Shown: positions 1 through 8,759, counted from the stretch's first letter. The stretch is 32,164 bases of DNA from Catenibacterium mitsuoka_A (GCF_964259225.1 NZ_CAXVKN010000024.1); one strand, 5' to 3'. Notes: generated by a model from the sequence alone, not told the origin. Numbers and translations: made by a program.

Positions 1-71
1 TTTTCTAAATTATTCAAACTTGTTTTTAAGTTTGTCTTTTTTTTGTACGTTTTGATTGATTTTTGTTTCAC
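1..71 (-). CDS. 5' end of an unidentified gene, cut by the window edge
   Basis: An open frame starts at a GTG (71-69) and stays open to the window edge for 23 codons. The start is supported by an AAGG ribosome site 8 nt upstream and by an extended -10 promoter at 95-103. The visible peptide begins (M)KQKSIKTYKKKT and is rich in Lys, Asn and Ser. No signal peptide or family can be recognised. It lies downstream of trmK but behind a terminator, so it is probably a separate transcription unit. Confidence 0.4.
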   Translation of the reverse strand, partial: MKQKSIKTYKKKTNLKTSLNNLE

Positions 72-94
72 ACTTATCACCTTCCATTTCAAAT

Positions 95-103
95 ATTATA
101 ACA
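95..103 (-). promoter_or_regulatory. Extended -10 promoter for the gene at the left edge
   Basis: On the minus strand the sequence reads TGTTATAAT, an extended -10 (TGn plus TATAAT). No good -35 is visible, which is normal for extended -10 promoters. It begins right after the trmK terminator and precedes a GTG start with a ribosome site. Confidence 0.45.
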
Positions 104-131
104 CAAAAAAGAAGTACCTAGAGTACTTCTT
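104..131 (-). terminator. Rho-independent terminator of the glyQS-dnaG-rpoD-trmK operon
   Basis: Nine-base arms AAGAAGTAC (109-117) and GTACTTCTT (123-131) enclose a 5-nt loop. On the minus strand they are followed by a run of T. The trmK stop codon lies in the loop and stem. Confidence 0.85.
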
Positions 132-789
132 CAATTAAGGCAATAGAATGTAATACCTTTGCATATTTTTCATGTTCAGTATTTAATGAATCCAATATAC
201 GTCTTTGAATCTTTAGTTCTCTTTCCAACTTCTCAATAAAGAGAGGATCCTTCTGTTTTCTAAGGACTGGTCCAAAGAGAATATCTTTTTCATCTAATTC
301 CTGATGCCCTTTTTTCACAACCATGATTTCATAAATATGATGAGCATCTTTGACTAATGCTTCATCAATAATCTGTAGGTTATGATTCATTAAGTATTCT
401 CTTAATAAATCAATGGCTGTATTTGCCTGTAGGAAGAGTATTTTATCTTCTACATAGTCAAGATGGGCATCTAATATTTCACTCATCAATAAGCCACCCA
501 TACCACAAATAGAGATCATATCTACTTTCTTATCGATGATAGGATCTAATCCATTACCAAGTAATGGGATGACTTGATTTTCAAGATGTAAAGACTGAAT
601 TGTTTCTTTAGAACTAGAGAGAGGTCCTTCCGCTACATCACATGCATAAGCTGATGTGATGATGTTTTCATCAAGTAAAAAACAAGGCAGATAGGCATGA
701 TCAGTGCCGATATCTGCCAGGATAGTTCCTTGTTTATGTTCTTCAATCATCCAAGCAACTTTGCTTAGACGTTTTGAATGAAGCTTCAT
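118..789 (-). CDS. trmK: tRNA (adenine-22-N1)-methyltransferase TrmK
   Basis: Probable SAM-dependent enzyme that methylates N1 of A22 in tRNA in the cytoplasm. The 223-residue length fits the TrmK/YqfN family. An N-terminal Rossmann fold shows motif I as LADIGTDHAYLP (about residues 24-35), an acidic SAM-ribose residue in ACDVAEGPL, and the family motif ISICGMGG near residue 95. A helical, charged C-terminal tail follows, as in the B. subtilis protein. The ATG shares its A with the rpoD stop codon (TAATG), so translation is coupled to rpoD. A rpoD-trmK pairing is common in Firmicutes. It is the last gene of the operon. Confidence 0.9.
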   Translation of the reverse strand: MKLHSKRLSKVAWMIEEHKQGTILADIGTDHAYLPCFLLDENIITSAYACDVAEGPLSSSKETIQSLHLENQVIPLLGNGLDPIIDKKVDMISICGMGGLLMSEILDAHLDYVEDKILFLQANTAIDLLREYLMNHNLQIIDEALVKDAHHIYEIMVVKKGHQELDEKDILFGPVLRKQKDPLFIEKLERELKIQRRILDSLNTEHEKYAKVLHSIALIEEVL

Positions 790-2045
790 TAGTGATCTAA
801 GAAGTCCTTTAGACGTTTAGAGCGTGAAGGATGTTTTAATTTTCTTAAAGCTTTTGCTTCAATCTGTCTGATACGTTCACGAGTTACGTTGAATTCTTTA
901 CCTACTTCTTCAAGTGTTCTTGTACGTCCATCATCTAGACCGAATCTAAGTCTTAATACTTTTTCTTCTCTATCTGTAAGTTCTAATAATACTTCATTTA
1001 ATTCATCTTTTAATAATTCGTTAGATGCATAATCATCAGGGCTCATAGCACCTTCATCTTCAATGAAGTCACCTAAATGAGAATCATCTTCTTCACCGAT
1101 AGGTGTTTCTAAAGAAACTGGTTCTAAAGAAATCTTCTGGATTTCTCTTACCTTTGCAGGAGTCATTCCATCCATCTTTTCTGCGATTTCTTCAGCTGTT
1201 GGTTCTCTACCTAATTCCTGAACAAGCTGTCTCTGGATACGAGTTAACTTGTTGATAGTTTCTACCATATGTACTGGAATACGGATAGTACGTGCCTGAT
1301 CGGCAATTGCACGAGTGATAGCCTGTCTGATCCACCATGTTGCATATGTAGAGAACTTAAATCCTTTTGTATAATCGAACTTTTCTACAGCCTTAATAAG
1401 ACCCATGTTACCTTCCTGAATTAAGTCTAGGAATAACATACCACGACCTACATATCTCTTAGCGATAGATACAACTAATCTTAAGTTTGCAGCTGCAAGT
1501 TCTTTCTTAGCTTGTTCATCACCTTCAAGAATACGTTTTGCAAGTTCAATTTCCTGTTCATGAGTTAATAAGTCTACACGACCAATTTCCTTTAAGTACA
1601 TCTTTACAGGGTCATTGATTTTAACGTTAGAACCTAACTGGTTCATATCATCATCGTCATCAGACTGGTTATACATCTTATTTGTATCACCAAAGTCCAT
1701 ATCTAGATCATTACCAAAATCTAGATTTGCGATATCATCATCACCTGTATCATCATCTGTATCTACTTCTAAGCCTTCAAGATCATCAAGACCATCTGCC
1801 CCTCCAGCCATGAAGTCATTATCATCTATTTCTAATGCATCTAAACCATCTTCAATTTCAATATGGTTTTCATTGATTACATCAATAAGGTTTTCATATG
1901 CTTCATCATCTAAATCATATCTAGACTGGAAAGCATCTAAGTCATCTTGAGTTAAACGGTTGCCTTTAGCCTTAGCGGCACTAATCAGCATTTTTTCAAG
2001 TTCTTCAAGAGTAATACCCTGTAGTGCTTTTTCCTTTTTTGCCAT
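789..2045 (-). CDS. rpoD: Primary RNA polymerase sigma factor (RpoD/SigA)
   Basis: Housekeeping sigma factor that directs RNA polymerase to -10/-35 promoters. In order: a short region 1.1-like helical domain (about 1-60), a very acidic low-complexity linker (about 62-135, rich in Asp and Gly), region 1.2 (DPVKMYLKEIG), region 2 with the -10 binding and melting helix (KFSTYATWWIRQAITRAI), region 3 (IRIPVHMVETINK) and region 4 with the -35 recognition helix (VTRERIRQIEAKALRKLKHP). Length is 418 residues against about 370 in B. subtilis SigA; the excess is the acidic linker. AAGGAG precedes the ATG. It starts 2 nt after dnaG, in the classic dnaG-rpoD arrangement. Confidence 0.97.
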   Translation of the reverse strand: MAKKEKALQGITLEELEKMLISAAKAKGNRLTQDDLDAFQSRYDLDDEAYENLIDVINENHIEIEDGLDALEIDDNDFMAGGADGLDDLEGLEVDTDDDTGDDDIANLDFGNDLDMDFGDTNKMYNQSDDDDDMNQLGSNVKINDPVKMYLKEIGRVDLLTHEQEIELAKRILEGDEQAKKELAAANLRLVVSIAKRYVGRGMLFLDLIQEGNMGLIKAVEKFDYTKGFKFSTYATWWIRQAITRAIADQARTIRIPVHMVETINKLTRIQRQLVQELGREPTAEEIAEKMDGMTPAKVREIQKISLEPVSLETPIGEEDDSHLGDFIEDEGAMSPDDYASNELLKDELNEVLLELTDREEKVLRLRFGLDDGRTRTLEEVGKEFNVTRERIRQIEAKALRKLKHPSRSKRLKDFLDH

Positions 2046-2047
2046 AG

Positions 2048-3814
2048 CTACTCCTTTTTTAAATCAATTAGCTTTTGGAGAATCTCAGCTTTTGCGCTAG
2101 GCGCAAGAACATTCTTAAACTGTTCCTGTAATTCCTGTTCACGAATATTCTTGGTATTTTCTGTAATTCTCGCAATATAATCATCAATCACTTCTTTTTG
2201 ATAAGGGAGTGGAAGTGAACACTCCGCAATATCAGTCAACGCATTCACAAGGCTTGAATGAGAACTCCCAATCTTATCGATGAGGTTCGCAATATCCATT
2301 GTTTGATGCGTACGATAATAGTCTCTAATATAAGCAGCAAGTGCACGATATGTATCATTGTGCATAAAGCCTGCTTTTGCTTCATAAATATCACTGACCT
2401 GACGGTCATTCAACATATAGAATAATAAATTCTTTTCTGCCAAAGTATATTTATCTAGAATAGGACGCTGGTCCTGAATTGTTTCAATACGATTTTGAGA
2501 AAACTGTTCACGATGTTCAATAATTGCAGAACTATTTAAAAGTTGTTCCTCAATGATTTCCTTAGGGAAATCAGTCAATGATGAAAGTTTCGTAATATAG
2601 TGTCCACGATCAATTCTATCTTCTATCTTTGCAATCTTCTCGCATGCCTTTATAAGTAAGGTTTTACGATCTTCATAATTACGTAAATCAAGTCTTGAAC
2701 ATTCAAAGGCCATCATGAAATCAATAGGGCTTAAAGTATCCTTTAAAACTGCATCAAGCCCCTCTATACCTTCTGTTGATAAGATCTCATCTGGATCTCG
2801 TCCATCAGGTAATAATATAATCTTGACTTCAAAGCCCTGTGATGTAAGTAAATCACTGGATTTCATAGCTGCAGCCTGCCCTGCCATATCACCATCTAAG
2901 CATAAATGAATCGTACGTGTCATACGCTTCAACATTCTTAAATGATCTTTAGTAAGAGCTGTACCCATCAAAGCAATACAGTTATCATGATGGGCACGAT
3001 GCATCGCAATCACATCCATGAACCCTTCATTAATATATACAAAGCCTGCCTGACGGACTGCTTCTTTCGCACGGTGGTAATTATAAAGTGTTTTACCTTT
3101 AATAAATATATCGGACTCTGGTGAGTTCATATATTTAGAATTCTTATCCTGTGCTTTATAGACTCTTCCAGAAAAACCTACAACCTTTCCAAATTCATCA
3201 TGGAGAGGAAACATCACACGATCATGGAAACGATCATAATGACGTTCATTTTCTAAAACTAATCCTGATTTCACCTGAGCGACTTCAGTATAGCCTTCCT
3301 TTTGGAAACGTTCATGTAAAATGGATTTATCTGGTGCATACCCAATCCCAAACATCTTGATGAGTTCATCATCAAAGCCACGATGACGTAAATAATCAAG
3401 TGCCTGTTTACCTGATTGTGTATAGAGATAATACATATAAAGCTTCAAGGCAAAAGCGTGCATATCATAAAGAGGCGCAAGCGCCTCATCTACTTTCACA
3501 ACACGCTTTTCTAGTGAATAGCCGGACATATCTACATGTCCAAACTCTGCCACTTTCATAACGGCTTCTACAAAAGGAACCTTTAAATATTCCTGAATGA
3601 ATGTGAAAACATTCCCTCCGTTGCCGCATACAAAACATTTATAAATCTGTCTTGATTGTGAAATAGATAAAGATGGATGATTATCATCATGGAAAGGACA
3701 GATAGCCATATAGTTCTTGCCTTTTTTATGAAGTTCAAGGTACTGGCCCATCACATCAACGATATCTACGCTTTGTCTGATTTCATCAATCTTTTCCTGT
3801 GATAATCTTGCCAT
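2048..3814 (-). CDS. dnaG: DNA primase DnaG
   Basis: Makes the RNA primers for DNA replication, together with the replicative helicase. The N-terminal CHC2 zinc ribbon is seen as CPFHDDNHPS and CFVCGNGGN (about residues 39-67). The catalytic core includes the TOPRIM fold with the glutamate in INEGFMDVIAMH and the metal-binding aspartates in LCLDGDMAG. The helical C-terminal domain (about 430-588) would contact DnaB. Length of 588 is typical. The start is supported by GAGG 8 nt upstream. It sits 12 nt after glyQS and 2 nt before rpoD. Confidence 0.97.
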   Translation of the reverse strand: MARLSQEKIDEIRQSVDIVDVMGQYLELHKKGKNYMAICPFHDDNHPSLSISQSRQIYKCFVCGNGGNVFTFIQEYLKVPFVEAVMKVAEFGHVDMSGYSLEKRVVKVDEALAPLYDMHAFALKLYMYYLYTQSGKQALDYLRHRGFDDELIKMFGIGYAPDKSILHERFQKEGYTEVAQVKSGLVLENERHYDRFHDRVMFPLHDEFGKVVGFSGRVYKAQDKNSKYMNSPESDIFIKGKTLYNYHRAKEAVRQAGFVYINEGFMDVIAMHRAHHDNCIALMGTALTKDHLRMLKRMTRTIHLCLDGDMAGQAAAMKSSDLLTSQGFEVKIILLPDGRDPDEILSTEGIEGLDAVLKDTLSPIDFMMAFECSRLDLRNYEDRKTLLIKACEKIAKIEDRIDRGHYITKLSSLTDFPKEIIEEQLLNSSAIIEHREQFSQNRIETIQDQRPILDKYTLAEKNLLFYMLNDRQVSDIYEAKAGFMHNDTYRALAAYIRDYYRTHQTMDIANLIDKIGSSHSSLVNALTDIAECSLPLPYQKEVIDDYIARITENTKNIREQELQEQFKNVLAPSAKAEILQKLIDLKKE

Positions 3815-3826
3815 CTAATCATCCTC

Positions 3827-5203
3827 TTAGTTAAAACGTGTTTTATCTGCAATATAAGCTTTTAACTGATCAATTGGTAATCTGATCTGTTCCATAGTGT
3901 CACGATCTCTTACAGTAACGCTATGATCTTCAGCTGTATCGAAGTCTACAGTCACGCATAATGGTGTACCAATAGCATCCTGTCTTCTATATCTCTTACC
4001 AATCTGACCTGCCTGATCATATTCACAATAGAAATCTTTTACTAAATCGTTATAAAGTTCCATTGCTTCATCAGACTGCTTCTTAGTAAGTGGTAATACT
4101 GCAACCTTTACTGGAGCTAATGCAGGATGGAAATGCATAACTTTTCTTACATCACCATTTTCAAGTTCCTGTTCTTCGAATGCATCTGCAAGAACTGATA
4201 AGAATAAACGGTCAGCACCTACTGATGGTTCAATAACGTATGGAAGATACTTTTCATGAGTGTCTGGATCTAAGTATTCTAAGTTCTTCTTAGAATATTC
4301 CTGATGACGTCCTAAGTCGTAATCAGTACGATCTGCGATACCCCATAATTCACCCCATCCAAATGGGTATAAGTATTCGATATCTGTTGTTGCTTTAGAG
4401 TAGAAAGAAAGTTCTTTCTGGTCATGGTCTCTGTATCTTAAGTTTTCTTTTTTGATACCTAAATCATATAAGAACTGCATACAGTCATGACGCCATTTTT
4501 CAAACCATTCTAAGTCTTCATTTGGTTTTGTAAAGAATTCAAGTTCCATCTGTTCAAATTCTCTTGTACGGAAAATGAAGTTACCTGGAGTGATTTCGTT
4601 ACGGAATGATTTACCAATCTGTCCAATACCAAATGGTAATTTCTTACGTGATGTTCTCTGAACATTCTTGAAGTTTACAAAGATACCCTGAGCAGTTTCT
4701 GGTCTTAAATAGATCTTGCTCTTTGCATCCTTTACAACACCCATAGATGTTTCAAACATCAATTCGAACTGTCTGATATCTGTGAAATCATGTCCACCAC
4801 ATTCAGGACATGCGATGTTATGTTCTCTAATAAAAGTCATCATTTCTTCTGGAGTCCATCCATCTGGATGTAATTCAGGATCATAAGCTTCAATTAATTT
4901 ATCCGCTCTATGTCTTGATTTACACTGTTTACAGTCAATAAGTGGGTCATTGAAGTTACCTACATGTCCACTTGCCTGCCAAACTCTTGGATTCATAAAG
5001 ATTGCTGAATCAATACCTACGTTGTAAGGACATTCCTGAACGAATCTCTTCCACCATAAGTTTTTAATGTTGTTCTTTAACTGAACACCCATTGGTCCGT
5101 AATCCCATGTATTTGCGAGTCCATCATAGATTTCTGAACCTTGATAGACAAAACCTTCACCTTTTGCATGTGCAATTAGCTTTTCCATATCTTTTGTAGC
5201 CAT
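3827..5203 (-). CDS. glyQS: Glycyl-tRNA synthetase, homodimeric class II type
   Basis: Charges tRNA-Gly with glycine. Length of 458 residues and a single chain fit the alpha2 eukaryote-like type found in many Firmicutes, not the alpha2-beta2 type. Class II motif 2 is seen in FRNEITPGNFIFRTREFEQ and motif 3 in EPSVGADRLFLSVL. A zinc-like cysteine set (CKQCKSRH and CPECGGHDF) lies in the insertion after motif 1. The C-terminal anticodon-binding domain starts near residue 355. AAGGAGG lies 5 nt before the ATG. It has its own promoter and opens the glyQS-dnaG-rpoD-trmK operon. No T-box is visible in the short leader. Confidence 0.95.
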   Translation of the reverse strand: MATKDMEKLIAHAKGEGFVYQGSEIYDGLANTWDYGPMGVQLKNNIKNLWWKRFVQECPYNVGIDSAIFMNPRVWQASGHVGNFNDPLIDCKQCKSRHRADKLIEAYDPELHPDGWTPEEMMTFIREHNIACPECGGHDFTDIRQFELMFETSMGVVKDAKSKIYLRPETAQGIFVNFKNVQRTSRKKLPFGIGQIGKSFRNEITPGNFIFRTREFEQMELEFFTKPNEDLEWFEKWRHDCMQFLYDLGIKKENLRYRDHDQKELSFYSKATTDIEYLYPFGWGELWGIADRTDYDLGRHQEYSKKNLEYLDPDTHEKYLPYVIEPSVGADRLFLSVLADAFEEQELENGDVRKVMHFHPALAPVKVAVLPLTKKQSDEAMELYNDLVKDFYCEYDQAGQIGKRYRRQDAIGTPLCVTVDFDTAEDHSVTVRDRDTMEQIRLPIDQLKAYIADKTRFN

Positions 5204-5229
5204 ATTTTCCTCCTTGAGATAAGAAATGA

Positions 5230-5246
5230 CTTAGGAATAACCTAAG
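5230..5246 (-). promoter_or_regulatory. Small stem-loop in the glyQS leader
   Basis: Arms CTTAGG (5230-5235) and CCTAAG (5241-5246) with a 5-nt loop lie between the promoter and the ribosome site. It has no T-run and is far too small for a T-box. Role unknown; it may stabilise the 5' end. Confidence 0.35.
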
Positions 5247-5269
5247 CCATGAACTTTATAGTCCCACTA

Positions 5270-5298
5270 TTTATACCCTTATAGTGTATATTTGTCAA
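5270..5298 (-). promoter_or_regulatory. Sigma-A promoter of the glyQS-dnaG-rpoD-trmK operon
   Basis: On the minus strand, a perfect -35 TTGACA (5298-5293), a 17-bp spacer and -10 TATAAA (5275-5270). The start would be near 5263, giving a leader of about 60 nt. Confidence 0.8.
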
Positions 5299-5313
5299 CC
5301 AATTATGAGGGTA

Positions 5314-5342
5314 TAAAAAAGAACCTTTCTTAAAGAAAGGTT
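5314..5342 (-). terminator. Terminator after the alpha/beta-hydrolase gene
   Basis: Arms AACCTTTCT (5322-5330) and AGAAAGGTT (5334-5342), then a T-run on the minus strand. The hydrolase stop codon overlaps the stem. It ends the ybeY-cdd-era-recO-hydrolase unit. Confidence 0.85.
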
Positions 5343-6264
5343 AGATGTAAGTACGTGCGTTTAGCCAGGTAAGAATATCTGTATAAACGTTAATACGATC
5401 CTTACCAAATAATAATGCATGACGTTTGTTGTCATAGATTTTTAATGTGATATCGGCCATACCTAGTGTTTTATAGTTATGATAGATGAGCTGCGCATCT
5501 TTACCTAAACGAGTGAGAGGATCAAGTGCACCGGAGGCAATCCATGTAGATAAGTATGTTGGTGTTTTCTGATATGTCTCTTCACTGTTGGCATGTCTAG
5601 AAATCTTATAGATATCACTATAGCCTTTAACTGTATAAGAGAAGTTCGTCAATGTATCATTAGAAAATCTATTCACTAGTTGTTCATTATCTGTGAGATA
5701 AGAGAACGGATGATCTCCATTGAAATGATGTGATAACTTCATTCTGTTTCTTAATGCCAGTTTATTGAGATGATATCTTTCACCCTTCATAAGTTTAAAG
5801 AAGTTAAGACAAAGATTCTTATAGCGGTAGGCTCTGACACCGGACACTGCTCCCATCAACAACATTCCCTGGAAATAATCTCCAAAGCGTGCTGCATATT
5901 CACGAATCATCTGTGCACCTAGTCCTGTACCTATATAATAATAAGGTGTATCTGTATAACGGGCCATCATCACCTTCTGCAGATGATGCATATCCTTCAT
6001 CAAATGATCAAGGACATCTGTTTTCCCAAAATAACCTTGTTCAAAATCAATAAGTGAATGACCATGTCCGACCATATCACTCACTACGACAACATATCCT
6101 TTATCACACATGAAATTCGCAAAATGATCATAGCTTGATGCATTTTCATTAAGATCATGCTGTACAAATAAGACAGCCTTGACTCTAATGATCACCTGTG
6201 GTTCATAAATGAAAAAGTGAACATGTGTATGTAGTGTTGATGTATAAGTTTCTTCATGCTTCAT
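5341..6264 (-). CDS. Alpha/beta-hydrolase (S33/lysophospholipase-like) lacking the nucleophile serine
   Basis: A 307-residue alpha/beta-hydrolase of the serine aminopeptidase/monoglyceride lipase type. The fold markers are present: DMVGHGHS (about 63-70), an elbow-like YYIGTGLGAQM (about 109-119), an Asp in SGALDPL and a His in DNKRHALLF near the C-terminus. In active members the elbow is GxSxG; here it reads G112-T-G-L-G116 with Gly (codon GGA, 5925-5923) in the serine position. Asp and His are kept, so either Thr113 substitutes or the protein is a non-catalytic homologue. GGAGGA precedes the ATG by 7 nt. It is the last gene of its unit, 15 nt after recO. Substrate unknown. Confidence 0.75.
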   Translation of the reverse strand: MKHEETYTSTLHTHVHFFIYEPQVIIRVKAVLFVQHDLNENASSYDHFANFMCDKGYVVVVSDMVGHGHSLIDFEQGYFGKTDVLDHLMKDMHHLQKVMMARYTDTPYYYIGTGLGAQMIREYAARFGDYFQGMLLMGAVSGVRAYRYKNLCLNFFKLMKGERYHLNKLALRNRMKLSHHFNGDHPFSYLTDNEQLVNRFSNDTLTNFSYTVKGYSDIYKISRHANSEETYQKTPTYLSTWIASGALDPLTRLGKDAQLIYHNYKTLGMADITLKIYDNKRHALLFGKDRINVYTDILTWLNARTYI

Positions 6265-6279
6265 ACATCATTCCTCCCC

Positions 6280-7017
6280 TCATATCCATTCCTTCACAAA
6301 ACGTAACGCATTGAGATATATTCCACAATATTCATCAATATAATGTTCAAATATGAATAATATCTCTTTAAGTACTGATTCATCTATAGATAATGCATCT
6401 ATATGGGCAATGGGTGTCTTATATATATGACGTATTGCCTTAAGTGCATCTATAGATAATTCTACATCCTGTGGTGTTTGATGCTTATGGCATACAAACC
6501 CACCATCTACAAGTGAAAAAGAAGTGACTGATGTATGTCCACAATGAACACATCCGTCTACTTCTAACTCTATTCCGTTATCTTTCATAATAAAGACAAG
6601 AATCAATGCATAAATCAATTTATATGAATATCCTGTATCTATAGCTTTTAAAGCATCTACTAAGAATGTATAAGTCTCTAGATCAGGTTTATTTTCAGGA
6701 ACATAGCGATAATAGTATTCTAATAAACATTGTGCTAGTATATCTGTTTCTATATGATCCTGGATATGTGTATAATACTTAATTCCTGAAGCACGTATAA
6801 GAGATGATAATCCTTTACGTACATTTAGCTCAAATAAGCTTAACGAGGAAGGTGTGACACCACGCGCATTTTTAGAATTGATTTTTCTAATTCCTTTTCC
6901 ATAGACTGATATTCTACCATAGTCATGTGTATAAATAGAAAGTATTGCATCAGATTCTTTTGAAGGTGTTATTTTAAGTACAATCCCTTCTGTTTTCTCA
7001 ATATTATGAGTAGTCAT
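6280..7017 (-). CDS. recO: DNA repair protein RecO
   Basis: Recombination mediator that works with RecF and RecR to load RecA on gapped DNA. The N-terminal OB-fold is recognised by EGIVLKITPSKESDAILSIY and the helical domain carries a zinc site seen as CVHC and CHKH. The final ligand pair is C-x2-H instead of the usual C-x2-C. The ATG at 7017 is preferred, giving MTTHNIEKTEG. A TTG at 7032 is in frame but has a poorly placed ribosome site. The start lies inside the end of era, so translation is probably coupled. The era-recO pairing is standard in Firmicutes. Confidence 0.9.
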   Translation of the reverse strand: MTTHNIEKTEGIVLKITPSKESDAILSIYTHDYGRISVYGKGIRKINSKNARGVTPSSLSLFELNVRKGLSSLIRASGIKYYTHIQDHIETDILAQCLLEYYYRYVPENKPDLETYTFLVDALKAIDTGYSYKLIYALILVFIMKDNGIELEVDGCVHCGHTSVTSFSLVDGGFVCHKHQTPQDVELSIDALKAIRHIYKTPIAHIDALSIDESVLKEILFIFEHYIDEYCGIYLNALRFVKEWI

Positions 7018-7900
7018 CCTGGTTATAACCAAATTCCTTTAAATACTGTGCTTTATTACGCCAGTCTTTTTCTACTCTTACAAAGAGTGAAAGTTTAACA
7101 GGAACACCCGCAAAACGTTTCATATCACGTCTTGCCTGGTCTTTAATCTTCTTGATCATTGTACCCTGCTTACCAATAATAATACCCTTCTGACTCTTTC
7201 TATTCACAATAATCACAGCCATGATATCTATTCCATTTTCATCTTCAATCCACTGTTCAATTTCTATCGCCACATCATGAGGAATTTCATCATGAGTGAA
7301 ATAAAGAATCTTTTCACGAATAAATTCAGCCATAATAAACTGTTCTGGATGATCTGTAATTGTATCTTCTGGATAAATAGCTGGTCCTTCTGGTAAATCC
7401 TGTTTGACAGTCTTAATTAATTCATCCACATTATCCCCATTAAGTGCACTAATTGGAATGATTTCCTTAAAGTCCATCATCTGATTCCATTCAATCAGTT
7501 TATCCATTAATTCATCTTTAGAAAGAAGATCTGCTTTATTTAATACAAGATAGACAGGACACTCTGCTTTCTTTAACCTTTCTACAATAAAGCGGTCTCC
7601 CTTACCAATACGTTCATTGGCAGGTTCAATAAATAGAATCACATCAGTTCCTACAATACTATTTAAAGCTGTTGTATTCATAAATGATCCTAAGCCATCC
7701 TGTGGCTTATGAATACCTGGTGTATCTACAAATACAATCTGTGCTTCATCATCTGTATAAACACCCTGAACTGTATTTCTTGTCGTCTGGGCAGTAGGTG
7801 ATGTAATCACTAATTTTGTCTTTAAAATATGATTTAATAAAGTAGATTTTCCTACATTAGGACGTCCTACAATACTTACGAAACCTGATTTATAACTCAT
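7004..7900 (-). CDS. era: GTPase Era
   Basis: Essential GTPase that binds the 3' end of 16S rRNA and checks 30S subunit maturation. G1 is GRPNVGKST, G3 DTPGIH, G4 NKAD, and the switch region has the family TSPTAQTTR. The C-terminal KH domain shows IIIGKQGTMIKKI with its GxxG loop. Length of 298 is typical. It overlaps cdd by 4 nt (ATGA) and recO begins within its last codons. Together with ybeY it forms a ribosome-maturation pair. Confidence 0.96.
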   Translation of the reverse strand: MSYKSGFVSIVGRPNVGKSTLLNHILKTKLVITSPTAQTTRNTVQGVYTDDEAQIVFVDTPGIHKPQDGLGSFMNTTALNSIVGTDVILFIEPANERIGKGDRFIVERLKKAECPVYLVLNKADLLSKDELMDKLIEWNQMMDFKEIIPISALNGDNVDELIKTVKQDLPEGPAIYPEDTITDHPEQFIMAEFIREKILYFTHDEIPHDVAIEIEQWIEDENGIDIMAVIIVNRKSQKGIIIGKQGTMIKKIKDQARRDMKRFAGVPVKLSLFVRVEKDWRNKAQYLKEFGYNQDDYS

Positions 7901-8292
7901 AAATCCTCCTCACTAAAACTTCTAGGTAATAATTCATAGATATTAGTCACTTCATAGTGATCTCTTGCCCCTAATACAATAGGTGTATCAGATTTCAAGA
8001 GTTCACTTAATACCTGACGACATGAACCACAAGGTGAAATCAATGTCGGTCCATCTCCAACAATCGCAAGTGCTTTAATATCCTCTTTACGGTAGCCTTG
8101 GCAATAAGCCTGAAATACTGCATTACGCTCAGCACACATTGTAGAGCCATAAGCTGCATTCTCAATATTGGCACCATAAATCAGCTTGCCATCATTAAGT
8201 TCACAGCATGCGCCTACTTTAAAATGTGAATAAGGGGTATATGCATTCTCTCTTGCCTTAAAAGCTTCATCTACAAGATATTGATAATCCAT
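7897..8292 (-). CDS. cdd: Cytidine deaminase
   Basis: Deaminates cytidine and deoxycytidine to uridine and deoxyuridine in pyrimidine salvage. Zinc motifs are CAERNAVFQA (Cys ligand and the proton-shuttle Glu) and PCGSCRQVL (two Cys ligands). This is the all-cysteine, homotetrameric short type, 131 residues. It shares a base with the ybeY stop codon and overlaps era by 4 nt. The ybeY-cdd-era-recO order is classical for Firmicutes. Confidence 0.95.
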   Translation of the reverse strand: MDYQYLVDEAFKARENAYTPYSHFKVGACCELNDGKLIYGANIENAAYGSTMCAERNAVFQAYCQGYRKEDIKALAIVGDGPTLISPCGSCRQVLSELLKSDTPIVLGARDHYEVTNIYELLPRSFSEEDL

Positions 8293-8759
8293 TAGGCTCC
8301 CTCTCTTTCAATGCTTAAAGCACCTAGGATTTGATCCTGTAAGCCAAACATTTCTTTTTCTTGTTCATCTGTCATATGATCATATCCTAATAAATGTAGA
8401 ATACCATGTGTAAACAAGAAACACATTTCTCTTCTCAAGGAATGACCATATTCTTCTGCCTGTTTCTTAGCATGATCTACAGAAATAAAAATATCTCCTA
8501 AAGTTCTAGGCATACCTTCTACATAAAATTGATCATTATCTTCCATTGCGAAACTGATGACATCAGTGGAACGATCAATATGACGATATTCTCTATTAAT
8601 TTCATGTATTCTTTCATCATCTACAAGAACACATGATACTTCTACATCATCTTCAATACCTAAAGTCTTTAAAGCCTGTTCAATAATAGCTGTAAAATCC
8701 TGTTCATAATTATTTTCAAAGTTCTCTACTTCATTATCAAATACAAAATCTATATTCAT
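8292..8759 (-). CDS. ybeY: Endoribonuclease YbeY (rRNA maturation)
   Basis: Metal-dependent RNase for 16S rRNA 3'-end maturation and ribosome quality control. The signature H-x3-H-x5-H is seen in HGILHLLGYDH, preceded by the fold motif RSTDVISFAM. The ATG at 8759 is chosen over a GTG at 8768 because AAAGGGTGAT stands at proper distance from the ATG and overlaps the GTG. It lies 5 nt after the ABC exporter gene. An extended -10 inside the end of that gene could give it its own promoter. Confidence 0.93.
   Translation of the reverse strand: MNIDFVFDNEVENFENNYEQDFTAIIEQALKTLGIEDDVEVSCVLVDDERIHEINREYRHIDRSTDVISFAMEDNDQFYVEGMPRTLGDIFISVDHAKKQAEEYGHSLRREMCFLFTHGILHLLGYDHMTDEQEKEMFGLQDQILGALSIEREGA

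Noticed and set aside
1615..1950. Plus-strand Ser-rich open frame opposite rpoD
   Set aside because: It is the antisense shadow of the Asp-rich sigma linker.
5204..5298. T-box or other riboswitch before glyQS
   Set aside because: The leader is only about 60 nt and holds one 6-bp stem; no T-box sequence or specifier loop can fit.
7018..7032. TTG at 7032 as the recO start
   Set aside because: The AAGGA site is only about 2-3 nt from it; the ATG at 7017 gives the usual RecO N-terminus and fits coupling to era.
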